Assembly: GCF_001422285.1 (NCBI RefSeq)
Contig: NZ_LMMO01000003.1
Span: 387,297-451,296, forward strand
Reading direction: 5' to 3'
DNA: 64,000 nucleotides
Origin: Frigoribacterium sp. Leaf263
GTDB taxonomy: Bacteria; Actinomycetota; Actinomycetes; Actinomycetales; Microbacteriaceae
Every line of letters begins with the position of its first letter. Within the stretch, counting starts at the first letter, position 1. Both the position numbers and the translations under genes were made by a program. The notes beneath the pieces are model-generated. The model did no database searches. It saw nothing but the letters and a program-made list of their open reading frames with translations, and was not told where the DNA came from. Positions 57,426-64,000 of this stretch are shown here, one piece after another.

Positions 57426-57527
57426 CGCGACGGACACGCGGCGTAACCGGGCGCGCTAGCGTCGACGGGGTGCCGGGACGACCGGCGGCCGGTCGGCGGG
57501 CGCCGACTCGACGACGAGGAGCAGTGG

Positions 57528-58316
57528 ATGACGAAGCGTGTCGTGGTGACAGGGGCCAGCTCGGGGATCGGGGCGGCGACGGTCCGTCTGTTCCGCCGGC
57601 GGGGCTGGGACGTGATCGCCGTCGCCCGACGGGAGGACCGCCTCCGCGAGCTCGCCGCCGAGACCGGGGCGACCTGGTTCCAGGCCGACGTCACGGTGGA
57701 CGCCGACGTCGCCGCGCTCCGCGAGCACGTCGAGTCGACCGGGGTGCTCGACGCGCTGGTGAACAACGCGGGCGGCGCCTTCGGCCTGGACAGCGTCGAG
57801 GCGGGCTCGATCGAGGACTGGCAGCGCATGTTCGACGTCAACGTGCTCGGCACGAAGCGCGCGGTGTCGGCGCTCCTGCCGTCGCTCCGTCGCGGTGCGG
57901 ACCACGCGAGGGCCGGAGGGGGACCGGGAGGCGCGGACATCGTCACGGTGACCTCGATCGCCGGTCATGTCGCCTACGAGAACGGCGGCGGATACAACGC
58001 CTCGAAGTTCGCGGAGCACGCCCTGGTGGCCGTGCTGCGCCTCGAGCTGTCCGGTGAGCCGATCCGGGTCGTGGAGATCGCCCCCGGCATGGTGCACACG
58101 GAGGAGTTCTCCGTGAACCGCTTCGCGGGCGATCAGGATCGGGCCGACGCGGTCTACCGCGACGTCGAGGGGCCGCTCGTCGCCGACGACGTGGCGGAGG
58201 CCATCGTCCATGCGGTCGAGCTGCCGCCGCACGTCAACCTCGATCTCGTCACGGTCAAGCCCGTGGCCCAGGCCGCGCCCCACAAGGTCGCCAAGGGAGT
58301 GCTCGAGACGCGCTGA
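57528..58316 (+). CDS. SDR-family NAD(P)-dependent oxidoreductase
   Basis: 262 residues, classical short-chain dehydrogenase: VVVTGASSGIGAAT at the start, DALVNNAGGAFG, the serine in TVTSIAGHVAYE and the YxxxK pair in GGYNASKFAEHAL. The cofactor site with an arginine after the first strand (AVARRED) suggests NADP. It resembles the YdfG/serine-dehydrogenase-like branch, but the substrate is unknown. ATG 57528 has GAGGAG six bases upstream. TAGCGT (57457-57462) may be its -10 box. Confidence 0.9.
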   Translation: MTKRVVVTGASSGIGAATVRLFRRRGWDVIAVARREDRLRELAAETGATWFQADVTVDADVAALREHVESTGVLDALVNNAGGAFGLDSVEAGSIEDWQRMFDVNVLGTKRAVSALLPSLRRGADHARAGGGPGGADIVTVTSIAGHVAYENGGGYNASKFAEHALVAVLRLELSGEPIRVVEIAPGMVHTEEFSVNRFAGDQDRADAVYRDVEGPLVADDVAEAIVHAVELPPHVNLDLVTVKPVAQAAPHKVAKGVLETR

Positions 58317-58429
58317 GCGCCGGCCGCTCCCGGCGGCCGACTCGCCGGACGGGTGATTCGCGGACCATCCGGCGGGTCACCCGCCCGCCCCAGAAGAGGG
58401 GGCAGAGCCGGCGGCGCCGCCGTGAGGAG

Positions 58430-58470
58430 CACCCCCGTCCGGGGGTGATGCGACCCCCGGACGGGGGTCG
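58430..58470. other. Two adjacent, mutually complementary GC hairpins
   Basis: CACCCCCGTCCGGGGGTG (58430-58447) and CGACCCCCGGACGGGGGTCG (58451-58470) each fold on themselves with four-base loops GTCC and GGAC. The two loops, and in fact the whole hairpins, are complementary to each other. They lie 114 bases after the SDR gene and may terminate it, or act as a switch. Confidence 0.6.
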
Positions 58471-58483
58471 TCGTCGACCGGCA

Positions 58484-58503
58484 TGTCCTCCCTCTGGGGG
58501 ACC
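58484..58503 (+). promoter_or_regulatory. TGTCC-N7-GGGGGACC element
   Basis: The same TGTCC, seven bases, GGGGGACC arrangement as at the two promoter copies of the SipW cluster (9770-9789 and 13693-13712), but with no -10 hexamer at the matching place. Confidence 0.35.
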
Positions 58504-58527
58504 GATCGGCCGGTAAGTGAGTACCAG

Positions 58528-58716
58528 TCAGTTTTTTTCGGGGGACAAGCCCGGAGCGGAGGACGGCCGGGCGGGCGCCGTCCGATCGACTCGGAAGCGC
58601 CGGCACGCGGCGGCTCCGCAGAGGGAGCAGTCGCTCCCACGGCGGTAATGCTCGTGGGCCTCGCGGGTGTGGCCGCAGACGCAGAGCGTGCTGTCCTCCG
58701 TGACGCTGCGCCCCAT
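58528..58716 (-). CDS. Small Cys/His-rich (zinc-ribbon-like) protein
   Basis: 62 residues. The core CVCGHTREAHEHYRRGSDC, then CGAAACRRF, gives a CxC-His-x4-His-x-His spacing with CxxC and a further Cys, a likely zinc site. Short proteins with this pattern occur in many Actinobacteria and have no assigned function. ATG 58716 has GGGAGG six bases upstream, and a minus-strand TACAGT (near 58778) may be its -10. The tail is proline/alanine-rich. It is a single gene between two structured intergenic regions. Confidence 0.75.
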   Translation of the reverse strand: MGRSVTEDSTLCVCGHTREAHEHYRRGSDCSLCGAAACRRFRVDRTAPARPSSAPGLSPEKN

Positions 58717-59122
58717 GGCTGCCCTCCCGAGCTCGGTCCGAGGGGCTGTCGTGCGACGGCGCCTCGAGGTCTCGTCGACTGTACCGAAGAGCCGGCTGAG
58801 GGGTCCGATGTCCCCCGGCCAGGGCCGCTCTTCGGGGGACACGGGCGACCGGGCCCCTCCGGCGGGCGCTCGGACGAGGAGGACCGGGTGAGGCCCGGGC
58901 CGTTCCCGGCGCTCGGGTGATCGTTGCGCGACACGGCCGCCCGATCGGTACTTGCGCTCCGCCGGATGACGCGTAAGTTTGCACTCACCCGACGGCGACG
59001 TCGTTCAACCCGAAATTGGACGACCGAGCCCAGCCCCCTGGCGTGAACCCGAAACTCCGCCGGTGACAGGGCCTCTCTCGCACCATCCCCTTTGCCAGTT
59101 CGCTTACCCCTGCAAGGACCCC
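58717..59122. other. Intergenic region upstream of the glycosyltransferase operon
   Basis: No gene seen. It holds the inverted repeat TGTCCCCC (58809-58816) / GGGGGACA (58834-58841) with 17 bases between, and a direct repeat AACCCGAAA (59007-59015 and 59046-59054, 39 bases apart) that could be tandem operator sites for the operon starting at 59123. Confidence 0.4.
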
Positions 59123-60010
59123 ATGAACCAGGTGTTCCCCACGCCCGAAAACGGCGCCGCTCCCCGTATCTCGATCGTCGTCCCCGCCCGGAACGAAGCC
59201 CGCAACCTCGAGATCGTCCTCCCGATGCTCCCGTCCGTCCACGAGGTCATCCTCGTCGACGGCAACTCGGTCGACGACACCATCGCGACCGCTCAGCGCG
59301 TCATGCCCGACATCAAGGTCGTCCGCCAGAGCCGCAAGGGCAAGGGCAACGCCCTGGCCTGCGGCTTCGAGGCCGCGACCGGCGACATCATCGTCATGTT
59401 CGACGCCGACGGCTCCGCCGACCCGGCCGAGATCCCCCGCTTCGTCGAGGCGCTCACCTCGGGCGCCGACGTCGCCAAGGGCAGCCGCTTCGTCCACGGC
59501 GGCGGCAGCGAGGACATCACGCGATTCCGCGCCCTCGGCAACTGGGGCCTCAACGCCCTCACCAACCTGCTCCTCGGCACGAAGTACACCGACCTCTGCT
59601 ACGGCTACAACGCCTTCTGGGCTCGCATCGTGCCGAGCCTCGAGCTGCTGCCCTCCGATCTCGCGCCCCGCGCCGACGGTCAGATGCACAACGGCGACGG
59701 CTTCGAGATCGAGACGATCCTCAACTGCCGCATCGCCGCTCTCGGCTACGACATCGTCGAGGTCCCGAGCGTCGAGAAGCTCCGCATCCACGGCACGAGC
59801 AACCTGAACGCGATCTCCGACGGCTTCCGCGTGCTGCGCGTGATCCTCGAGGAGCGTCGTCGTCGCCCGTCCGGCGCGGCCCGCATGCGCCGCATCCGCG
59901 AGTCCGCTCTGACGGCGGCCCAGGCCACCGACGAGCCGGCACCCGTCTTCGCGGTCATCGACGGCGCCCGTGGGGACGCCCGACTCGGAGCCCGCCAGGA
60001 CGTCGCGTGA
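59123..60010 (+). CDS. Family 2 glycosyltransferase (polyprenyl-phosphate mannose-synthase-like)
   Basis: 295 residues, GT-A fold. The nucleotide site is ISIVVPARNEARNLE and VDGNSVDDTI, the metal site DADGS (in IIVMFDADGSADPAE), and the acceptor region LCYGYNAFW, with KLRIHGTSNLNA near 230. No membrane helix is present, unlike typical dolichyl-phosphate-mannose synthases with an anchor. ATG 59123 has AAGGA four bases upstream. It is the first of four overlapping genes that probably build and acylate a surface glycan. Confidence 0.88.
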   Translation: MNQVFPTPENGAAPRISIVVPARNEARNLEIVLPMLPSVHEVILVDGNSVDDTIATAQRVMPDIKVVRQSRKGKGNALACGFEAATGDIIVMFDADGSADPAEIPRFVEALTSGADVAKGSRFVHGGGSEDITRFRALGNWGLNALTNLLLGTKYTDLCYGYNAFWARIVPSLELLPSDLAPRADGQMHNGDGFEIETILNCRIAALGYDIVEVPSVEKLRIHGTSNLNAISDGFRVLRVILEERRRRPSGAARMRRIRESALTAAQATDEPAPVFAVIDGARGDARLGARQDVA

Positions 60011-61017
60011 CCCTGCGGTCGACGACGGTCTCCGTCATCGTCTGCGCGTACACCGAAGACCGCTGGGACGATCTCGTCGCCTCGGTGGAGTCCGTGCGCG
60101 GACTCCCCGAGGGGCCCGAGGTCGTGCTCGTGATCGACCACAACGATGCGCTGCTCGCCCGCTCGCGGAAGCGGTGGGTCGACGTGGTCGTGGCCCCGAA
60201 CGAATTCCGCCAGGGGCTCTCGGGCGCGCGCAACACGGGGGTCCGCCTCGCCGCGGGCGACGTCGTCGCGTTCCTCGACGACGACGCCTCCGCCGACCCC
60301 GCCTGGCTCACGCATCTGCTCGGCCCCTTCGCCGACGCCCGCGTGGCCGGCGTCGGCGGCCATGCGACCCCCGTGTGGCCGGACGGCGGCAACACCCTCT
60401 ACCCGCCCGAGCTGCTCTGGATCGTCGGCTGCAGCCACCGGGGTCTGCCGACCGAGCTCTCGGCCGTGCGCAACGTGATCGGCTGCTCGATGGCCTTCCG
60501 CCGCGAGAGCATCCTCGACGTCGGGGGATTCAACCTCGACACCGGCCGGGTCGGCGCGATCCCGCTCGGCGGCGAGGAGACCGATCTCTGCATCCGCATC
60601 CGCCAGGCCGATCCGACCGCCCGCATCGTGCTCGAGCCCCGTGCCGACGTGCGGCACCACGTCACCGCGAACCGGGTCACCTGGGCCTACCTCCGTCGTC
60701 GCTCGTTCTACGAGGGCGTCTCGAAGGCGGCTCTCAGCCGGCAGCTGGGCGCCTCGGACTCCCTCTCGAGCGAGTCGGCCTACCTGCGTCGCGACATCCC
60801 GCGCGCGGCCCTCCGCGAGCTGCGCTCGATCGGACGAGGAGGCGCGGGTCGTCTCCTCGCGCTCGTCACCGCCGTCGTGGCCACCGTGGCCGGCTACGCC
60901 CTCGGCAGCCTCCGCCGCGCCTCCCTGGCTCCCGTCGACCCCGTCGCCGGCCGAGCGCTCCTCACCCGCGACTCGACGCGGCCGGCCACGGCCGGCCGGA
61001 CGGACGGCACCTCATGA
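60007..61017 (+). CDS. Family 2 glycosyltransferase, second of operon
   Basis: 336 residues. VSVIVCAYTEDRWDDL opens the GT-A fold; FLDDDASADPAWL is the metal-binding site and LGGEETDLCIRIR the catalytic-base region. A C-terminal hydrophobic segment (about 283-303) may associate with the membrane. Two dispersed repeat copies (60833-60853 and 60915-60931) code for GRGGAGR and RRASLAP on either side of that segment. GTG 60007 overlaps the preceding stop. Confidence 0.88.
   Translation: MTLRSTTVSVIVCAYTEDRWDDLVASVESVRGLPEGPEVVLVIDHNDALLARSRKRWVDVVVAPNEFRQGLSGARNTGVRLAAGDVVAFLDDDASADPAWLTHLLGPFADARVAGVGGHATPVWPDGGNTLYPPELLWIVGCSHRGLPTELSAVRNVIGCSMAFRRESILDVGGFNLDTGRVGAIPLGGEETDLCIRIRQADPTARIVLEPRADVRHHVTANRVTWAYLRRRSFYEGVSKAALSRQLGASDSLSSESAYLRRDIPRAALRELRSIGRGGAGRLLALVTAVVATVAGYALGSLRRASLAPVDPVAGRALLTRDSTRPATAGRTDGTS
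60833..60853 (+). repeat. Dispersed repeat inside the second glycosyltransferase
   Basis: GACGAGGAGGCGCGGGTCGT is read in frame as GRGGAGR just before a membrane segment; an inverted core lies at 60915-60931. Confidence 0.5.
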
Positions 61018-62378
61018 CAGATCTCCACCTCGTCCGGCCCATGGCCGGCTCCAGCGCGCCCACCTGGGAGGGCGCGCTCTGGATCGGCGCCATCGACGCC
61101 GACGACCTCGCCCGCCCGGATCTCGGCGACGTCGTGCTGACGGACCCCGAGGGGCACCGCGGCGCGCGGCTGCTCGTCCGCCGCGGTCGGAGCGTGCTCG
61201 GCTTCGTCGACGCGCCCGTCGTCGACGGACGGGTCTCGGTGGACCTGCTGCGGTCGGAGGTCGCCTCCCTTCCGGAGGCCCTGACCCCCGTCGAACCGAT
61301 CCACCTGCCGACGGCGACCGTGGTGCTCTGCACGCGGGACCGCGCCGATCACCTCCGTGGTGCGCTGCGGAGCGTCCTCCGACTCGACTACCCCTCGTTC
61401 GACGTCATCGTCGTCGATAACGCCGCGGCGACCGACGAGACCCGCGATCTGGTCCGCACAGAGTTCGACGATCCGCGCGTGCGGTACCTCGAGGAGCCGG
61501 TGCCCGGACTCTCCAGCGCCCGCAACGCCGGCCTCGCCGCCGCGACCGGCGAGATCGTCGCCTTCACGGACGACGACGTCATCGTCGACGACCAGTGGCT
61601 CCACGGCCTCGCCGCCGGATTCGCCCACGGCGAGGACGTCGTGTGCGTCTCGGGTCTCGTCCCGAGCGGCGAGCTGCGCACGCCCGTGCAGCGCTTCTTC
61701 GACGACCGCGTCTCGTGGTCCCGCAACGTCTCGACCCGCGTGTTCCGGCTCGCCGAGCCGCCGGCCGACCTTCCGCTGTTCCCCTTCTCCGTCGGCGCCT
61801 TCGGCACCGGTGCCAACTTCGCGCTCCGGCGTCGCCCCGCCGTGCTGCTCGGCGGGTTCGACACCGCCTTCGGCGTCGGCACCCCGACCGGCGGCGGCGA
61901 GGACCTCGACGTCTTCACCCGCGTCCTGCTGGCCGGTCACGCCCTCGTCGTCGAGCCGTCGGCGCTCGTCTGGCACCGTCATCGCTCGGATCTCGCCGCC
62001 CTGCGACTGCAGGCGACGGGCTACGGCACGGGTCTCGGCGCGTGGCTGACGAAGATCGCGCTCGACCCCGCGAGCCTCCGACTGGCACTGCGTCGCGCCC
62101 CCGGGGCGATCCGGGTGCTCGCCGCGAAACGCCGCGTCGACGCACCGATGGGCGAGGGGACGGAGTCGCCCCGCGCCTCCTCGGCTCCGCGCGACGTCGA
62201 TCTCGATCGCGAGATCGCCCGCACGGCACGGCACGAGCTCGTGTCCGTCGCCCGCGGTCCTCTGCTCTACCTCCGTCAGCGTCGTCGTGGCGCGGGGCTC
62301 ATGGGCCACCGCGTGCCGGCCGGCGAGACGCAGGGCGTCCCGGGCGGCTCGTCGAGCGTCGCCGAGAGGGCACGATGA
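61014..62378 (+). CDS. Family 2 glycosyltransferase with N-terminal extension
   Basis: 454 residues. Residues 1-95 are an extra N-terminal region absent from its neighbours (WEGALWIGAIDADDL); the GT-A domain starts at TATVVLCTRDRADHL, with TDDDVIVDD as the metal site and GGGEDLDVFTRVL near the catalytic base. The C-terminal 90 residues are basic and contain SPRASSAPRD, specified by a dispersed repeat. ATG 61014 overlaps the previous stop by four bases, and its own stop overlaps the acyltransferase gene. Confidence 0.87.
   Translation: MTDLHLVRPMAGSSAPTWEGALWIGAIDADDLARPDLGDVVLTDPEGHRGARLLVRRGRSVLGFVDAPVVDGRVSVDLLRSEVASLPEALTPVEPIHLPTATVVLCTRDRADHLRGALRSVLRLDYPSFDVIVVDNAAATDETRDLVRTEFDDPRVRYLEEPVPGLSSARNAGLAAATGEIVAFTDDDVIVDDQWLHGLAAGFAHGEDVVCVSGLVPSGELRTPVQRFFDDRVSWSRNVSTRVFRLAEPPADLPLFPFSVGAFGTGANFALRRRPAVLLGGFDTAFGVGTPTGGGEDLDVFTRVLLAGHALVVEPSALVWHRHRSDLAALRLQATGYGTGLGAWLTKIALDPASLRLALRRAPGAIRVLAAKRRVDAPMGEGTESPRASSAPRDVDLDREIARTARHELVSVARGPLLYLRQRRRGAGLMGHRVPAGETQGVPGGSSSVAERAR
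62171..62187 (-). repeat. Dispersed repeat in the third glycosyltransferase
   Basis: Minus-strand GAGCCGAGGAGGCGCGG; on the coding strand it gives PRASSA in a disordered stretch, as in the first CNNM protein. Confidence 0.6.
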
Positions 62379-63661
62379 CCGCCGCGTCCACCGGCCGCGG
62401 CGTCGCCCGTCTGCCCATGCGCGCCGTCGACCGGCTCGGCTCGGGGATCCACATCCTGTCCGTGTTCGGACCCGTCGCCCTGCCCGGCCGCGAGGCGCTG
62501 GTCGACGCGGTCTGGCGCATCCTCTCCGTGGGCCCCGACGCCCGCCTGGGGCTCCGCGCCGTCGACGGCCGTGAATGGGAGTACGCCCCCGAGAGCCTCC
62601 GCGAGGTCGCCGAGCGGATGGTCGTCGAGGCGCCCGAGCTCGCCACCCGGGAGCTCTCCGAGGCCCTCGAGGGCCTCGTCGCCCACATCGAGCCCGGTCT
62701 GCCCATGCGGGTCGTGCTCGCGGGGGACCGCCTGCTCCTGATCCTCGACCACGGCGTCGTGGACGCGCGCTTCACCACGCGCCTGCCGGCCACGCTCGTC
62801 GCGGTCGCCGGGGGCGGAGAGATCCCCGCGTGGCTGACGGCCGAGGGCATCAGCCGCCCCCTCTGGACGGCGTTCGTCGAGACCTTCGCCAAGCACCCGG
62901 GGCGCGTCGTCGCCCTCCTGAGGGCCCGCCGGGTCGAGTCGCCCGTCGCGCCCCGCATCGCGCCGGTCGAGCGCCCGTCGATCGGCTGGAACGGCTCCAC
63001 CTCGGTCGTCGTGGCGGCGGGCTCCAAGGCGTCGTTCAAGGCGCTCCACAACTGGCTCCGACGACGGGACGAGCCGGTCTCGTTCGGCGCCGGCGTCATC
63101 GTGGCCCTCCGCGCCGCTCTGGCCGCGGAGGGGCTGCGCCTCTCGCCGGACAGCGAGATGGTCTACGACGTCCGCGGCTACCTCCCGTCGGGCGTCGACA
63201 CGACCGGCAACTTCGTCACCGGGATCCCGGTGACGGGCGGCGACGACCTCACGGCAGTCGATCGCAGCATCGCGCAGACCACGTCGTCGGGTCGCCCTCT
63301 CGCCGCCCTCATGGCGGGCGCGATCAAGGAGTCCGTCCGTCCGGCGAGGAGGGTCCTGCCCGCGTCGACCCCGGCGCACGCCCGGGCCCGCGTCGTCCTC
63401 AGCAACCTCGGTCTCAACCGTCCGCTCCAGTCCATCCCGTGGATCCGCGACGGACGGTCCATCGAGGCGGCGTCGGCGGTTCATCCGATCGCCCCCGAGA
63501 CGGTGGCGGCGCAGCTGATGGTGCTCGACGGCGTGCTGCACGTCGCGGTCTCGTACAACGACACGTCGTTCGACCGCGAGGCCGTGCAACGCGCCGTCCG
63601 GGCGTTCGTCGACGACCCGGTCGCGCTGCTCGACGGCGTCGTCAGCCGCGAGGACGCCTGA
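62375..63661 (+). CDS. Condensation-domain-like acyltransferase
   Basis: 428 residues resembling CoA-dependent acyltransferases and NRPS condensation-type folds. The active-site motif looks like a divergent HHxxxDG: His126 and Asp130 in LILDHGVVDARF. Other fold marks are VSFGAGVIVALRAAL, DVRGYLPSGVDTTGNFVTG (parts) and VLSNLGLNR, which resemble the DFGWG-region strands. The first histidine of the motif is replaced by Asp125. Placed last in the glycosyltransferase operon, it may acylate the glycan or glycolipid. ATG overlaps the preceding stop. Confidence 0.65.
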   Translation: MTAASTGRGVARLPMRAVDRLGSGIHILSVFGPVALPGREALVDAVWRILSVGPDARLGLRAVDGREWEYAPESLREVAERMVVEAPELATRELSEALEGLVAHIEPGLPMRVVLAGDRLLLILDHGVVDARFTTRLPATLVAVAGGGEIPAWLTAEGISRPLWTAFVETFAKHPGRVVALLRARRVESPVAPRIAPVERPSIGWNGSTSVVVAAGSKASFKALHNWLRRRDEPVSFGAGVIVALRAALAAEGLRLSPDSEMVYDVRGYLPSGVDTTGNFVTGIPVTGGDDLTAVDRSIAQTTSSGRPLAALMAGAIKESVRPARRVLPASTPAHARARVVLSNLGLNRPLQSIPWIRDGRSIEAASAVHPIAPETVAAQLMVLDGVLHVAVSYNDTSFDREAVQRAVRAFVDDPVALLDGVVSREDA

Positions 63662-64000
63662 CCGCTCGCAGCCCTGCGAGATCCTCGTCGACCAGCCCGC
63701 GGAGGCGGTCGGCGCGACCCTCGTCGTAGTCGGGCGTCGGCGCGGCGGCCCAGCCCAGACGGTCGACCACCGTGCTGCCCACGTCGTCCCAGGCACGCGA
63801 TCGGGCGGTCGCTACGAGGTCGTCGACGAAGGCGTCGTCGGCGGCGCTGCGGGCGATCCGTCCCGCGAGCTCGCGGTGGGTGGCCTCGCGCAGGCGCAGG
63901 GCGTCGATGTCGTCGACGCGGTAGTCGAACTGGTGTCTCGACTGCCCGTACGAGCGGTGCGTCCGGCGCCGGAGCGTCTTGAGCCGGGCGATGCCGTCCC
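63642..64000 (-). CDS. Unrecognised protein, C-terminal part (runs off right edge)
   Basis: About 119 codons in a continuous frame ending at TGA 63644-63642, overlapping the 3' end of the acyltransferase gene by 20 bases. Visible pieces are THRSYGQSRHQFDYRVDD, LREATHRELAGRIARSA and STVVDRLGWAAAP; the composition is helical and soluble with codon use like its neighbours. I do not recognise the family; the N-terminal part beyond the window would be needed. Confidence 0.55.
   Translation of the reverse strand, partial: DGIARLKTLRRRTHRSYGQSRHQFDYRVDDIDALRLREATHRELAGRIARSAADDAFVDDLVATARSRAWDDVGSTVVDRLGWAAAPTPDYDEGRADRLRGLVDEDLAGLRAVRRPRG

Noticed and set aside
1-64000. Insertion sequences, prophage, toxin-antitoxin or restriction-modification systems
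   Set aside because: No transposase, integrase, phage structural, methylase or toxin-like sequence was recognised in any frame examined.

Overview
The window is high-GC chromosomal DNA from an actinobacterium, most likely a member of the Microbacteriaceae (Micrococcales). Support for this is the Kgd-type fused 2-oxoglutarate enzyme, the GlgE maltosyltransferase, a GuaB1-type IMP dehydrogenase relative, the hisN-rsgA-aroA / sigR-rsrA neighbourhood with a mycothiol-type zinc anti-sigma factor, an actinobacterial tmRNA tag, and many promoters whose -10 hexamer lies only 6-10 bases before a start codon (leaderless mRNAs). I cannot name the genus. No insertion sequence, prophage, CRISPR array or tRNA was seen; the only RNA gene identified with confidence is ssrA.

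Layout. 1-5.3 kb: an AI-2E-type transporter fragment, a long DivIVA/Scy-like coiled-coil protein, a membrane protein with an internal lipobox, and a thioredoxin-TPR protein. 5.3-9.6 kb: glgE-glgB. 10.0-13.7 kb: a SipW-type secretion cluster (three proteins with SipW-like signal peptides, a fourth exported membrane-anchored protein and a dedicated signal peptidase), flanked on both sides by copies of one promoter-leader element. 14-17.2 kb: glgX-ybaK-cold-shock/DUF1294 operon. 17.3-23.1 kb: cysteine desulfurase, prfB, ftsEX, smpB, ssrA. 23.2-28.2 kb: a CapD-like dehydratase, glutathione-independent formaldehyde dehydrogenase and an MFS exporter. 28.3-32.8 kb: hisN, rsgA and aroA facing sigR-rsrA. 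33-41 kb: an acetyltransferase, kgd, guaB1 and two CNNM/CBS proteins. 41-48.4 kb: an old yellow enzyme, NAD(P)HX dehydratase, YceI, a polar amino-acid ABC transporter, a GT87-like mannosyltransferase and a thiamine-binding protein. 48.4-54.6 kb: a secreted beta-helix protein, a DHA1 transporter, and a histidine kinase / accessory membrane protein / LuxR regulator module. 54.7-58.3 kb: metX, metY and an SDR. 58.3-64 kb: structured intergenic DNA, a tiny Cys/His protein, then a four-gene glycosyltransferase/acyltransferase operon and a truncated gene.

How the genes work together. GlgE, GlgB and GlgX form and trim alpha-glucan. SigR/RsrA would sense thiol oxidation; the sequence shows two promoters and two start codons for sigR, resembling the Streptomyces arrangement. 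SmpB and tmRNA form the ribosome-rescue pair beside release factor 2. MetX and MetY form the acetylhomoserine route to homocysteine.

The most unusual signals are (1) a short dispersed repeat, GAGGAGGCGCGGGTCG, with more than twenty copies of its core between genes, inside promoter spacers, as paired hairpins between convergent genes and inside coding sequence; (2) a duplicated promoter-leader on either side of the SipW cluster, the downstream copy driving no visible gene; (3) a run of 24 hendecads in the Scy-like protein; and (4) two adjacent, mutually complementary GC hairpins at 58.4 kb.
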